Positions 8,939 through 17,679 of a stretch of 64,000 bases of DNA are shown here, one piece after another. Under the pieces are notes generated by a model that was not told the origin of the DNA, ran no database searches, and saw only the letters and a program-made list of their open reading frames with translations. Location of the stretch: contig CAJYAN010000002.1 in NCBI GenBank assembly GCA_913064945.1, forward strand, positions 1 to 64,000. Direction: 5' to 3'. The DNA comes from an uncultured Gammaproteobacteria bacterium. GTDB lineage: Bacteria > Pseudomonadota > Gammaproteobacteria > UBA6429 > Thiohalophilaceae. Position numbers and translations under genes: made by a program. The stretch's first letter is position 1, and each line of letters starts with the position of its first letter.

Positions 8939-9580
8939 TTAAGTCCGCGAGGGATTCTCTACCGCCGCAATCGCCGCCGCGGCGGCTTCATCGACATCGG
9001 CTTCGCGGCCTGATAAGAGCAGACGGCCATAAGCGCCGACAGCACGGACATCGATCAAGGTGATATTGGCCGCTTTTTCCGCCTGGTTGGCGGCATAGAC
9101 AATATAGCCGGCAGGTTCTGTCTCAAGAATGAACATGCTTTGTTCAGGCAGGATCATGGAACCCATGCGATTTTGCCGATTAATCAGCACGCAGTGCTCA
9201 GGACTCATGCCACGGATGATCTCAGTCCAGGCGATAGTCGGCTTCGAACGGTCATCCACCTGGGCATTCATTCTGCCCAGCAGCGTCTGTCCGGCAGAAA
9301 TGACATCGCTTTGATCACGGTGATGGATCACCATCGAACCGTATTCCCGTTCGACAATTTTCTGGGTCAGGTGAACCTGGGTCGCCTTGAGTGCAATATC
9401 GGTGACTCGATGAATGGCCATACCGGGTGACACCTCGACCCACAGACAGGCATCACCGGGGACGGGAGGAAAACCCTGTGAAACGGTGGCCATGTACTCG
9501 GCCAGTTGCGGCTGCAGCGAGTCGATAAAGACATACGTCCTCAGCTTCATCCGGGCCTGTGCACTACTATAGATACTCAT
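8939..9580 (-). CDS. csoS1D: CsoS1D: tandem BMC-domain (trimeric) carboxysome shell protein
   Basis: 213 residues made of two BMC domains in tandem (about 8-105 and 110-205). The second domain carries [18 protein letters not shown] and [14 protein letters not shown], typical of BMC-T proteins. CsoS1D trimers stack and have a large gated pore proposed to admit RuBP and release 3-phosphoglycerate. The gene is read away from cbbL with a shared 359-bp upstream region, so both directions may respond to the same regulator. The C-terminal alanine-rich tail (EAAAAAIAA) is low complexity. Confidence 0.9.
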   Translation of the reverse strand: MSIYSSAQARMKLRTYVFIDSLQPQLAEYMATVSQGFPPVPGDACLWVEVSPGMAIHRVTDIALKATQVHLTQKIVEREYGSMVIHHRDQSDVISAGQTLLGRMNAQVDDRSKPTIAWTEIIRGMSPEHCVLINRQNRMGSMILPEQSMFILETEPAGYIVYAANQAEKAANITLIDVRAVGAYGRLLLSGREADVDEAAAAAIAAVENPSRT

Positions 9581-9939
9581 TCATCACTTACCTGACTTTT
9601 TGATGGGGTGATTCTACAGGCTGGTAAGGTATCTCTGATAATTCGAAAAGCGATGGGTTTACATAGATAAAACTCTATCAATAGCGATTTGCATGGTTAT
9701 ATAACATGCGTGGTTGGCTCAGATTGACAAATGGACCGCTAATTTGCCGAAATAGCATAAACTTGTACCGGCTTTTGAATGATAACCCCACGCATCAACC
9801 GCCCGCGATAGTCATAGATTTTTATCAATGAGAAATCAATAAAACTTCGATTGGTATGCTATCCCTGGATCGACGTACTCTTCATCCCACGCAAAATACG
9901 CTCAACATTTTTTTATGAAAACTGAATCAGGAGTAGATC
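9581..9939. promoter_or_regulatory. Divergent regulatory region between csoS1D and cbbL
   Basis: This 359-bp non-coding region must carry the carboxysome operon promoter and probably CbbR sites. It is AT-rich relative to the flanks. Visible candidates are an imperfect palindrome GCATGGTTATATAACATGC at 9692-9710 and two segments sharing ATCAATA near 9678 and 9826-9842 with LysR-like T-N11-A spacing. A TTGACA at 9724-9729 has no good -10 at 17 bp. The RBS AGGAG lies just upstream of the cbbL ATG. Assignment of CbbR binding is inference. Confidence 0.6.
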
Positions 9940-11352
9940 ATGGCTAAACAATACGAAGCGGGTGTCAAGGAGTACCGCGAAAAGTACTGGACCCCCGACT
10001 ATGTGCCCTTGGACACAGACCTGCTGGCATGTTTCAAGTGCACCGGTCAGCCTGGCGTACCTCGTGAAGAAGTCGCCGCCGCAGTAGCCGCCGAATCTTC
10101 AACCGGTACCTGGAGTACAGTATGGTCAGAATTGCTGACTGACCTCGAATATTACAAGGGCCGCGCCTATCGCATCGAAGACGTCCCCGGTGACTCTGAA
10201 TCATTCTATGCGTTTATCGCCTATCCTATCGACCTGTTCGAAGAAGGTTCAATTGTAAACGTATTGACTTCGCTCGTGGGTAATGTCTTTGGTTTCAAGG
10301 CGCTCAAGCACCTGCGACTTGAAGATATCCGCTTCCCGATTGCTTATATTAAGACCTGCGGTGGTCCTCCCGCCGGTATCCAGGTCGAGCGTGACCGTCT
10401 GAACAAGTACGGTCGCCCAATGCTCGGTGCCACCATCAAGCCGAAACTGGGTCTGTCAGCCAAGAACTATGGTCGCGCGGTCTATGAGTGTTTGCGCGGT
10501 GGTCTCGATTTAACCAAAGATGATGAGAACGTCAACTCTCAGCCCTTTATGCGCTGGCGTGATCGTTTTGAATTCGTCGCCATGGCGATCGATAAAGCTG
10601 AGCGCGAGACTGGTGAGCGTAAGGGACACTACCTTAATGTTACCGCAGCAACGCCTGAAGATATGTATGAGCGCGCTGAATTTGCCAAAGAAGTCGGTTG
10701 CCCCATCATCATGCACGACTTCCTGACCGGTGGTTTTACAGCGAACACGGGCCTGGCTAACTGGTGTCGTAAAAACGGCATGCTGTTACACATTCACCGC
10801 GCCATGCACGCGGTCATCGACCGTCATCCAAAACATGGTATTCACTTCCGTGTACTGGCCAAGTGCCTACGTCTGTCCGGTGGTGATCATCTGCACACTG
10901 GTACGGTTGTCGGTAAGCTCGAAGGTGATCGTAACTCAACACTGGGTTTCGTTGACCAGTTGCGTGAATCGTTTGTTCCTGAAGATCGTGCCCGTGGTGT
11001 GTTCTTCGACCAGGACTGGGGTTCACTGCCCGGCGTCTTTGCCGTTGCTTCAGGTGGTATTCACGTATGGCACATGCCGGCGCTGGTGACCATCTTTGGT
11101 GATGACTCGGTTCTGCAGTTTGGTGGTGGTACGCAGGGTCATCCATGGGGTAATGCTGCAGGTGCAGCGGCTAACCGCGTTGCACTGGAAGCCAGTGTCA
11201 AGGCCCGTAACGAAGGTCGCCAGATTGAGAAAGAGGGCAAGGACATTCTGATGGAAGCGGCAAGACATAGCCCGGAACTCGCCATCGCAATGGAAACCTG
11301 GAAAGAAATCAAGTTTGAATTTGAAACTGTTGACAAGTTGGACGTTGGCTAA
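9940..11352 (+). CDS. cbbL: RuBisCO large subunit, form IA (carboxysomal)
   Basis: 470 residues, full length. Catalytic residues are visible: K167 in TIKPK, the carbamylated K193 with magnesium ligands D195 and E196 in LTKDDENV, and loop 6 in GTVVGKLEG. The sequence is of the form IA type that is encoded in cso operons. The enzyme fixes CO2 onto RuBP inside the carboxysome. The start is supported by an AGGAG RBS (9930-9934) and the conserved N-terminus [13 protein letters not shown]. First gene of a twelve-gene same-strand cluster. Confidence 0.99.
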   Translation: MAKQYEAGVKEYREKYWTPDYVPLDTDLLACFKCTGQPGVPREEVAAAVAAESSTGTWSTVWSELLTDLEYYKGRAYRIEDVPGDSESFYAFIAYPIDLFEEGSIVNVLTSLVGNVFGFKALKHLRLEDIRFPIAYIKTCGGPPAGIQVERDRLNKYGRPMLGATIKPKLGLSAKNYGRAVYECLRGGLDLTKDDENVNSQPFMRWRDRFEFVAMAIDKAERETGERKGHYLNVTAATPEDMYERAEFAKEVGCPIIMHDFLTGGFTANTGLANWCRKNGMLLHIHRAMHAVIDRHPKHGIHFRVLAKCLRLSGGDHLHTGTVVGKLEGDRNSTLGFVDQLRESFVPEDRARGVFFDQDWGSLPGVFAVASGGIHVWHMPALVTIFGDDSVLQFGGGTQGHPWGNAAGAAANRVALEASVKARNEGRQIEKEGKDILMEAARHSPELAIAMETWKEIKFEFETVDKLDVG

Positions 11353-11408
11353 GGCCACTGTCTATCACGGTTAGTAAATTCATACGTCTATTTTTAGAGG
11401 ATAAATAA

Positions 11409-11747
11409 ATGGCACAGCAAACAACAGGTGACTACCAAACCTTAAATACGCTGGAAACTTTCGGTTTTCTGCCCAAGTTAACGCAGGACGAGATCTACGC
11501 GCAAATTAATTACATTATTGCGCAGGGTTGGACGCCAGCGATTGAACACGAACATCCGAGTCGTGCTTTCGATCACTACTGGACAATGTGGAAGCTTCCT
11601 TTCTTCGGTGAGACCAACCTGAATAATGTTGTTGAAGAACTTGATGCCTGCCGTCGTTCATATCCTGATCACCATATTCGGTTGACAGGTTATGACAACT
11701 ACACGCAAGGCCAGGGTTCATGCTTTGTGGTATACGAGGCCAGGTAA
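11409..11747 (+). CDS. cbbS: RuBisCO small subunit
   Basis: 112 residues, typical of form IA CbbS. It carries the conserved opening [22 protein letters not shown] and the core [21 protein letters not shown]. It starts 56 bp after cbbL with an AGAGGA RBS and assembles with CbbL into the L8S8 enzyme, whose surface near CbbL/CbbS is the binding site for the CsoS2 N-terminal repeats in characterised systems. Confidence 0.98.
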   Translation: MAQQTTGDYQTLNTLETFGFLPKLTQDEIYAQINYIIAQGWTPAIEHEHPSRAFDHYWTMWKLPFFGETNLNNVVEELDACRRSYPDHHIRLTGYDNYTQGQGSCFVVYEAR

Positions 11748-11760
11748 ACAAAACTGTGAA

Positions 11761-11786
11761 CGGCTGCCTGGATTAGCAGGCAGCCG
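11761..11786 (+). promoter_or_regulatory. Perfect 10-bp stem-loop between cbbS and csoS2
   Basis: CGGCTGCCTG at 11761-11770 pairs exactly with CAGGCAGCCG at 11777-11786 around the loop GATTAG. No T-run follows, so it is unlikely to be a complete terminator. A stable hairpin at this point would stabilise the upstream cbbLS message or partly attenuate transcription into the shell genes, giving more RuBisCO than scaffold. This is inference from structure and position. Confidence 0.8.
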
Positions 11787-11827
11787 GACATAGGTTCAAT
11801 CAAGACATTGATGCAGCGGAGATAAAC

Positions 11828-14086
11828 ATGGCAGAGACTGCTAAAAAGACAGCGCGCGAAATTGCAATGGAACGTCGTCGTCTTTCTTATGAAAGCGGCA
11901 AGGCGGGCCTTCACAAAATGCAAGGTGGTGGCGTCAGTTCGATTGTTGCAACTTCTACATCGACGGCTCCCGCACGTGCAATGACGACGAGTGGTACCTC
12001 TACGGCCAGAAAGGCTTCGCTGGTACGCCGGCTGGCAATGTCAGCGGGTGGTAAGGCATCAATTGTCAGCAAGGATCGGACTCGTGGTGACGAGATGAGC
12101 GGAATAACGCAGGCCACTTCAGCTGCACCGGTCATCACACCATCGACAGAGACAGCAGCAGAAAAACGTGATTGTGGATGTGGTTGTGGTGCAAGCAAGT
12201 CTGAGCGGCCTGCCGCCTCACTTGCGACGAGTCCTGTTGCCATCAAGACGCGTCCAGGGAAAAAGATTATTAATCCGACACGTGCGGCATCGCTTGCACG
12301 TCGTGTGGCACTGTCAACAAAAGGCAAGGCAGCCATTTCGGCTAAAGGCCCCAGCGCGGCGCAAACCGCCCGTGCCAGTAACCCCAATATTTCAAGTCGT
12401 GAGCTGGCACAAACTGTTCGCGAAGAACGTAGTCACAAAGGCAAGTGCAAAACAGCCACGGGCAAATGCCGACCCACAGGTCGTATGCGTCCAGGCAAAG
12501 AGCAACCTGGCGCCGCCGAAGATCAACCATGGAAAGTAGGTGCGGGTGAGACCACGCATGGGCAAACTGTCACCGGCACTATGGTAGGTCGTAGTACGAG
12601 TGTGACCGGCGATGAGCCAAGCACCTGTCGTCCGATTACCGGAACAGAATATCTTGGTGCCGACATCTTTCGCGAGTTTTGTCAGAGCGATGCAACAAAG
12701 TCACCACGTAAGGTTGGTGTGACATCGACAGCCACAGGCAATACCGTGAGCGGCAATGAAGTAGGTCGCAGTAAGAAAGTTACGGGTGATGAACCTGGTA
12801 CCTGCAAGCGTGTGACTGGCAACCAGTATGTCGGCGCAGGTCAGCTGCAAGAGTTTTGTGGTACGTCGATTGAAGCGGGCCCGGCAAAATTTTCCAGCGC
12901 GGAAACTCGCAAAGGTAAAACCGTGACCGGTAACAATGTCGGTCGCTCAGAAAAAGTGACGGGCGATGAGTCTGGCTCCAAACGCGAATTAACCGGAACT
13001 TCAATAATGCAGTCCGGTGAAGGACGTGCTCCGGCAAAGGTTGGTAAAAGTGCAACGCTGCGTGGTGGTAACGTAACGGGCACGATGGTCGGCCGTAACC
13101 AGAATGTGACTGGTGATGAACCGGGTAGTTGTCGCAACGTTACCGGTGATGATTATGTGGGTCAGGAACAGTACAGCACGTTCTGTGATACAACACCAAA
13201 ATTTACTGATCGAAAAGTCGGTGTTTCCGTAACTTTAAACAATAAAGCAGTCACCGGCACGATGACCGGTCGTGATAGCAAAGTCACTGGTGATGAGCCG
13301 GGCACCTGTAAGGCCGTGACCGGCACACCATATGCGGGAATTGAAAATTATAAAGATTTCTGTGATACACCAGCGACGAGCATGGCCGCTGCACGTGCAA
13401 AGCCACGCCGTGCCACGGCGGGAATGCCGATGACCGGTATTCAACCTGGTATTGGTGGTGAAATGACGGGTGCATCAAAAGGTGCCTGTGAACCACTTAC
13501 CGGCACACCTTATATTGGCGCCGATCAGTTTGCGAATGCCTGCCCAAGTGTACCGGCGGATAGCAATAGTCCAGATTTCCCGCAGCCGATTGGCGGCACA
13601 CCCTGGGGACAGTTCAGTGTGACTGCACCGACGCATGCGTCACAGACCGCAATGGAACATAGTTCTGTTACCGGCACACAGTATGAGAAAGGTCATATTA
13701 CAGGTCCTTTTGGCATGGCGGGTGGCAAGGTTACCGGCACCGAAGATGCCCGTTTTGGTAATAGTGGACGTGGACCCGTTGAAACGTATACCGCACAGCT
13801 GGTTGACGAACGTGCGCCGAGTCGTGTTACGGGTGAAGGTCTGGATGCAGGTTTACGCATCACTGGTGATGACTGGGGCCGCAATGAACGAGTAACCGGC
13901 ACCGAAGGGTTATCGGCCACACGCCGCAACCCGACACGTCGTGGCAGTGTGGATGCAATGGCGATGGAACAGGCTCAGCTAAAGCGAAATGAAGAACTAC
14001 CCGTACCCAATAGTAAGGTGACAGGTAGTAGTGGTAATACAGACAAGGGTTCACTAATTACTTATTCAGGTGGGGCACGGGGTTAA
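11828..14086 (+). CDS. csoS2: CsoS2: carboxysome assembly scaffold
   Basis: 752 residues, basic and low in hydrophobics, with the three-part CsoS2 layout. N-terminal RuBisCO-binding repeats are seen at IAMERRRLSYESGKAGL, SLVRRLAMSAGGKASI and SLARRVALSTKGKAAIS. About six middle repeats follow, with VTGTMVGRS, VTGDEPG and cysteine-ending segments such as EYLGADIFREFC and PYAGIENYKDFC; the third is degenerate and lacks its cysteine arm. A C-terminal shell-binding region begins at about residue 590 and ends LITYSGGARG. A possible -1 frameshift signal at 13576 would give a shorter CsoS2A. The scaffold nucleates RuBisCO and recruits shell proteins. Confidence 0.97.
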   Translation: MAETAKKTAREIAMERRRLSYESGKAGLHKMQGGGVSSIVATSTSTAPARAMTTSGTSTARKASLVRRLAMSAGGKASIVSKDRTRGDEMSGITQATSAAPVITPSTETAAEKRDCGCGCGASKSERPAASLATSPVAIKTRPGKKIINPTRAASLARRVALSTKGKAAISAKGPSAAQTARASNPNISSRELAQTVREERSHKGKCKTATGKCRPTGRMRPGKEQPGAAEDQPWKVGAGETTHGQTVTGTMVGRSTSVTGDEPSTCRPITGTEYLGADIFREFCQSDATKSPRKVGVTSTATGNTVSGNEVGRSKKVTGDEPGTCKRVTGNQYVGAGQLQEFCGTSIEAGPAKFSSAETRKGKTVTGNNVGRSEKVTGDESGSKRELTGTSIMQSGEGRAPAKVGKSATLRGGNVTGTMVGRNQNVTGDEPGSCRNVTGDDYVGQEQYSTFCDTTPKFTDRKVGVSVTLNNKAVTGTMTGRDSKVTGDEPGTCKAVTGTPYAGIENYKDFCDTPATSMAAARAKPRRATAGMPMTGIQPGIGGEMTGASKGACEPLTGTPYIGADQFANACPSVPADSNSPDFPQPIGGTPWGQFSVTAPTHASQTAMEHSSVTGTQYEKGHITGPFGMAGGKVTGTEDARFGNSGRGPVETYTAQLVDERAPSRVTGEGLDAGLRITGDDWGRNERVTGTEGLSATRRNPTRRGSVDAMAMEQAQLKRNEELPVPNSKVTGSSGNTDKGSLITYSGGARG
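13576..13582 (+). promoter_or_regulatory. Candidate -1 ribosomal frameshift heptamer in csoS2
   Basis: TTTCCCG lies in the reading frame as T TTC CCG (codons for D583-F584-P585), the X XXY YYZ register needed for -1 slippage. After slippage the new frame runs 26 codons to a TAG at 13660-13662, giving a product of about 611 residues that lacks the C-terminal domain. Small inverted repeats follow (CACAC...GTGTG, CAGT...ACTG). CsoS2A/CsoS2B production by frameshifting is established in Halothiobacillus; its use here is inferred. Confidence 0.6.
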
Positions 14087-14115
14087 CCTGCGCTTATAAC
14101 GGATAAAACACTATT

Positions 14116-15636
14116 ATGTTGCATACTCGTCGAAAAATTGCACGCCAAGCTCGCTGGTCTCAACCAGCGAGTGGACAGGCTGCCCCCATGCGTTCTGGAG
14201 ACAGGGCCATGTCGACGCGTGTCGCAGAGTTTGTAAGGACCCGTGCTGGCTTTCATCCCTTAACGGATCAAAGCGAGAATCAGCAACTTTATGCATATGA
14301 GCAGCGTGTAAAGAGTGCCTTTGACGCGATTGTGCCAAGTCTCAAACGCATCTCGGCCCTTCAGCACGAGGTGGATTTTGAGCGCCAGGCACAGGCCATT
14401 ACGCGTGAGCAGCTCGGCTTTGAGTTACCAGAGGAAACGCTGGCGGATGCCTGGGTCGACCAGCTGGATCTGCGTAAATTGTTTGCCTGGTGCGTATTTC
14501 AAACGTATCAGCGTTTTTCAGATGAATTTTTTAGCGGCCAGCAGTTAATTGAAGATCAGACCTTCCAGTCTTTTTTGATGGAATGCGGTTTTCATACGCT
14601 GGATGTGTCTCCCTGTGCGGATGGACGGCTGGCACACGTCATTAGCTATGTGCTGCGCTTGCCCTATCGTGAGGTTCGTCGTAAGTCCTATGCGGGTGCC
14701 ATGTTTGATATCGAAGACAGTCTGGCGAAATGGACCGAAACGGAATTTTTACGCTTTCGGGAAGGACGGCCAAACACCGCCGATGCACAGACAAGGTATC
14801 TGAAAGCGGTGGTCTATCACTTCAGTTCGAGTGACCCCGATCATGAAGGCTGCGCCGCACATGGTTCTGACAGCGGCAAAGCGGCACAGGCTGGTGTGAC
14901 CCGCCTGCGCGGTTTTCAGCAAGCGGTTGAAAATAGTTTTTGTTGTGGCGCATCCATCGATCTGCTCCTGATGGGGCTGGATACGGATACCGACACCATT
15001 CGTGTGCATGTTCCAGATGAGGATGGTGAAATTAATTTGTCGACCTATGTGGATGCGGGTGAGGTGTACGCCGAGACCTTCAATATGAATGCATCGCAGG
15101 CCGCAAGCGTTGTTGAACAACGTGTGCGGGATGTCAGTACGGGTGCAACAGAAGGAATGATAAAACTGGTTGTGCGCCTGATGACAAAAAATATTTCACA
15201 GATCGATTATGTGAAGCAGTTTTTTAATCAGCAATATTCCGATATCGGTCATGCGGAAAGATTTATAGGTGCCGGGATTGGCTTTGAGGAAGTTCAGTTA
15301 CGCAATCTGACCTACTTTGCCTATATGAATACCGTGGAAGAGTCGACGGCGGATCTGGATGTTGGTATCAAAATATTTACGGGACTGAATGTGTCGCACG
15401 GCTTACCAATTCCCATTGTGATTCGTTTCGACTATCACGGCAACGTTCCTGGTGCACGAGATCGTGCCGTTGCCAACTGTCAACGTGTATCTGAGGCCCT
15501 GCGCGCACGATACGAAGAACTTGCACAAAGCGGTTTATTACACACACTGCTGGCGATACGTGATTGTGCGGCAGGTGAGCAGATTGAAGTCATTGAGTCT
15601 TCAGTCTATTCACAGAATACAGCGGGAGCACATTGA
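14116..15636 (+). CDS. csoS3: CsoSCA: carboxysomal epsilon/beta-type carbonic anhydrase
   Basis: 506 residues. The zinc site is visible as C167 in SPCADGRLAHV, H235 in VVYHFSS and C246 in HEGCAAHG; the 11-residue H-to-C spacing matches characterised CsoSCA. D169 and R171 form the usual catalytic dyad. The first 40 or so residues are basic and low complexity, consistent with the flexible tail that anchors CsoSCA to RuBisCO in some species. It converts bicarbonate to CO2 in the carboxysome lumen. The stop overlaps csoS4A by one base. Confidence 0.97.
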   Translation: MLHTRRKIARQARWSQPASGQAAPMRSGDRAMSTRVAEFVRTRAGFHPLTDQSENQQLYAYEQRVKSAFDAIVPSLKRISALQHEVDFERQAQAITREQLGFELPEETLADAWVDQLDLRKLFAWCVFQTYQRFSDEFFSGQQLIEDQTFQSFLMECGFHTLDVSPCADGRLAHVISYVLRLPYREVRRKSYAGAMFDIEDSLAKWTETEFLRFREGRPNTADAQTRYLKAVVYHFSSSDPDHEGCAAHGSDSGKAAQAGVTRLRGFQQAVENSFCCGASIDLLLMGLDTDTDTIRVHVPDEDGEINLSTYVDAGEVYAETFNMNASQAASVVEQRVRDVSTGATEGMIKLVVRLMTKNISQIDYVKQFFNQQYSDIGHAERFIGAGIGFEEVQLRNLTYFAYMNTVEESTADLDVGIKIFTGLNVSHGLPIPIVIRFDYHGNVPGARDRAVANCQRVSEALRARYEELAQSGLLHTLLAIRDCAAGEQIEVIESSVYSQNTAGAH

Positions 15637-15893
15637 TGAAGATCTGCCAGGTTATTCGTCCACTGGTCTCGACCAATCGTATTCCAGGGCTGGAACATAA
15701 ACATTTACAGGTGGTTAAGGATGGAAGTGCCTCAGCCGTCGCCGTCGATGCCGTAGGCAGCAAACCCGGTGACTGGGTCATCTGCGTAGGTAGTTCGGCA
15801 GCACGTGAAGCGGCAGGTAGTAAAGAATATCCAAGTGATCTCACCATTGTTGGGATTATTGATCACTGGCCACCTCAGGGTGAGAACGCCTGA
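15636..15893 (+). CDS. csoS4A: CsoS4A: pentameric vertex shell protein
   Basis: 85 residues of the BMV/EutN-CcmL family, starting MKICQVIRPLVSTNRIPGL with the core VAVDAVGSKPGDWVICVGSSAAR. The true ATG overlaps the csoSCA stop (TGATG); the extra in-frame TTG at 15633 is not needed. Pentamers cap the icosahedral vertices. Confidence 0.96.
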   Translation: MKICQVIRPLVSTNRIPGLEHKHLQVVKDGSASAVAVDAVGSKPGDWVICVGSSAAREAAGSKEYPSDLTIVGIIDHWPPQGENA

Positions 15894-16150
15894 TGGAAGT
15901 CATGCAGGTCGAAGCACCGCTGGTTTGTACCTACCGGGTGGCAGGCTTGCAACACGTGAGCCTGAGGGTGTTGCGTGATGTGAAAACCGGCAAACGACAG
16001 GTCGCCGTGGATCCGGTCGGTTGTCGACAGGGGAACTGGGTATTTACATCTATGGGATCTGCAGCGCGGTATGCCGCTGGTAATTTTGAAGTCCTGACGG
16101 ACCTCACGATCTGCGGAATTATCGATTCATGGCAAGAGGAACAGCAGTAA
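15893..16150 (+). CDS. csoS4B: CsoS4B: second pentameric vertex shell protein
   Basis: 85 residues, paralogous to CsoS4A (VAVDPVGCRQGNWVFTSMGSAAR). Its ATG overlaps the CsoS4A stop by one base. The pair is diagnostic of alpha-carboxysome operons. Confidence 0.96.
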   Translation: MEVMQVEAPLVCTYRVAGLQHVSLRVLRDVKTGKRQVAVDPVGCRQGNWVFTSMGSAARYAAGNFEVLTDLTICGIIDSWQEEQQ

Positions 16151-16214
16151 GTTCATCTTCCGGGTAACACAAAAAGTTTTAAATTAAACAACCGAGTCAG
16201 AAGGAGACACGAAA

Positions 16215-16529
16215 ATGGCAAGTGAAAACTATGGTATAGCACTGGGTATGATTGAGACACGTGGACTGGTACCTGCTATTGAAGCAGCAGACGCCATGAC
16301 CAAAGCCGCAGAAGTACGTCTGATTGGTCGCGAATTCGTTGGCGGTGGTTACGTTACCGTACTGGTTCGTGGTGAAACAGGTGCTGTCAACGCTGCAGTT
16401 CGCGCTGGTGCGGATGCCTGCGAACGCGTTGGTGATGGTCTGGTTGCTGCACACATCATTGCACGTCCACACAAAGAAGTTGAACCTGTATTGCCTACTG
16501 GTGGTGCTGCAAGTAAGACTGCTGCCTAA
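16215..16529 (+). CDS. csoS1: CsoS1: hexameric BMC shell protein (copy 1)
   Basis: 104 residues, a single BMC domain beginning MASENYGIALGMIETRGLVP. Hexamers tile the shell facets and have a small charged pore. A strong RBS (GAAGGAGACAC) precedes the start, as expected for a very abundant protein. The C-terminus (LPTGGAASKTAA) differs from copy 2. It shares a 62-base stretch with copy 2 without a single difference. Confidence 0.97.
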   Translation: MASENYGIALGMIETRGLVPAIEAADAMTKAAEVRLIGREFVGGGYVTVLVRGETGAVNAAVRAGADACERVGDGLVAAHIIARPHKEVEPVLPTGGAASKTAA

Positions 16530-16571
16530 CCAAGGTATTGAAATTTAACTGAACAGACAGGAGATTACACC

Positions 16572-16886
16572 ATGGCCAATGAAAGTTATGGCATTGCACT
16601 GGGCATGATCGAGACCCGTGGACTGGTACCTGCTATTGAAGCAGCAGACGCCATGACCAAAGCCGCAGAAGTACGTCTAATTGGACGTGAATTTGTCGGT
16701 GGTGGTTATGTCACCATTTTAGTCCGCGGTGAGACGGGTGCAGTGAATGCTGCCGTACGCGCCGGGGCGGATGCCTGTGAGCGGGTCGGTGATGGCCTGG
16801 TTGCTGCGCACATCATTGCCCGTCCACACAAAGAAGTCGAACCCGTACTGGGTGAAGCGATGGGCAACCGTCCGCAGCGTAGTTAA
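16572..16886 (+). CDS. csoS1: CsoS1: hexameric BMC shell protein (copy 2)
   Basis: 104 residues, nearly identical to copy 1 until residue 92, then ending LGEAMGNRPQRS. Preceded by CAGGAG. Bases 16617-16678 are identical to 16260-16321 of copy 1, while flanking sequence differs at many synonymous sites. Paralogous CsoS1A/B/C copies are the norm in such operons; I cannot assign a letter. Confidence 0.97.
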   Translation: MANESYGIALGMIETRGLVPAIEAADAMTKAAEVRLIGREFVGGGYVTILVRGETGAVNAAVRAGADACERVGDGLVAAHIIARPHKEVEPVLGEAMGNRPQRS

Positions 16887-16908
16887 CTGACTGGTTGTTG
16901 CAAGTCAG
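16887..16908 (+). promoter_or_regulatory. Weak intercistronic hairpin after csoS1 copy 2
   Basis: CTGACT (16887-16892) pairs with AGTCAG (16903-16908) around a 10-base loop, without a T-run. It may mark the 3' end of a stabilised shell-protein message; support is only the short stem. Confidence 0.35.
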
Positions 16909-16922
16909 GGTAAGGCCACGAC

Positions 16923-17396
16923 ATGTATGTTGCAAATGCTGATCCGCTAGTACTCGGGTATCTTGGACGTGCTTTGAGTCTGGAGCTGTCTGCGGTGCAG
17001 ATGTACAGCACTCAGGCCCGCCTCCTGGCGGCCTGGGGATTAGCAGAGGCAGCGAATCGCATGAGTGAAGAGGCCCGTGAAGAACTCGGGCATGCTGATC
17101 GAATTATCGGTCGCATGCTCGCCCTCGGGGCGGCGCCAAATGCTTCACAACTACGTCCTGTAAAACTGGGAAATAGCTTGCGGGACCTGCTGGTCCACGA
17201 CTACGAGTTCGAAAACGAACTGGTAAAGTTATATTCGAATGCCACGCATCACTGTAGCCGTATTGGTGATCAGGACAGTCGTCTGTTTTTTGAAACACTG
17301 CTCAATGAAGAGAGGAAACATTCGGACGCCTTAACGCAATGGCTTAAACAGCTTGAACAACCCGGCACGGGCCAGAATTCGGCGCATGCCAAATAA
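16923..17396 (+). CDS. Carboxysome-linked bacterioferritin-like protein
   Basis: 157 residues, all-helical ferritin-like fold. The first helix contains LSLELSAVQMYSTQA and the second EEAREELGHADRIIGRML; the last has ETLLNEERKHSDAL. Glutamate and histidine positions suggest that a di-iron site could be kept. Bacterioferritin-like genes are regular passengers of alpha-carboxysome operons; their role is not established, with iron storage or redox protection proposed. It lies in tandem with acRAF. Confidence 0.88.
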   Translation: MYVANADPLVLGYLGRALSLELSAVQMYSTQARLLAAWGLAEAANRMSEEAREELGHADRIIGRMLALGAAPNASQLRPVKLGNSLRDLLVHDYEFENELVKLYSNATHHCSRIGDQDSRLFFETLLNEERKHSDALTQWLKQLEQPGTGQNSAHAK

Positions 17397-17406
17397 GGAG
17401 ACCAAG

Positions 17407-17679
17407 ATGAGCGAGCAATGGCAAGAGCGAAATCGCCCTCAACGTCTGGAACGTCGCTATGACTTTGAGGATTACTCCAGTCTGCGTGATTTTCTGGATC
17501 GTGCGGCTGAAGTTTCCGAACGAGAAGGTTTATTCCCAGATATGGGATTCGGTCGTGATTATGTCAACATCACGATTCACACCGACGAGGATTGTGACAC
17601 GCTCGGTGAGACTCAGCGACGTTTAGCCACACAACTCGATGCCTTGCTAGAGACCGGGGCGCAGGCCAGCGGGGACTAA
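17407..17679 (+). CDS. acRAF: pterin-dehydratase-like RuBisCO assembly factor
   Basis: 90 residues with the fold of pterin-4a-carbinolamine dehydratase (YDFEDYSSLRDFLDRAAE, RDYVNITIHT). The catalytic histidine pair of the true enzyme is absent (LFPDMGFGRDY in its place), which is what is seen in carboxysomal acRAF chaperones that act on RuBisCO large subunits. I choose ATG 17407, which has AAGGAG upstream; the open frame extends further 5' only by overlapping the ferritin-like gene. Confidence 0.9.
   Translation: MSEQWQERNRPQRLERRYDFEDYSSLRDFLDRAAEVSEREGLFPDMGFGRDYVNITIHTDEDCDTLGETQRRLATQLDALLETGAQASGD

Noticed and set aside
9724-9729. TTGACA as the cbbL -35 element
   Set aside because: No acceptable -10 hexamer is found at 16-18 bp, so the promoter position is left undefined.
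11911-12539. Open frames on both strands across the csoS2 N-terminal repeats
   Set aside because: The repeat structure of csoS2 produces long alternative frames; the csoS2 frame itself shows all family repeats.
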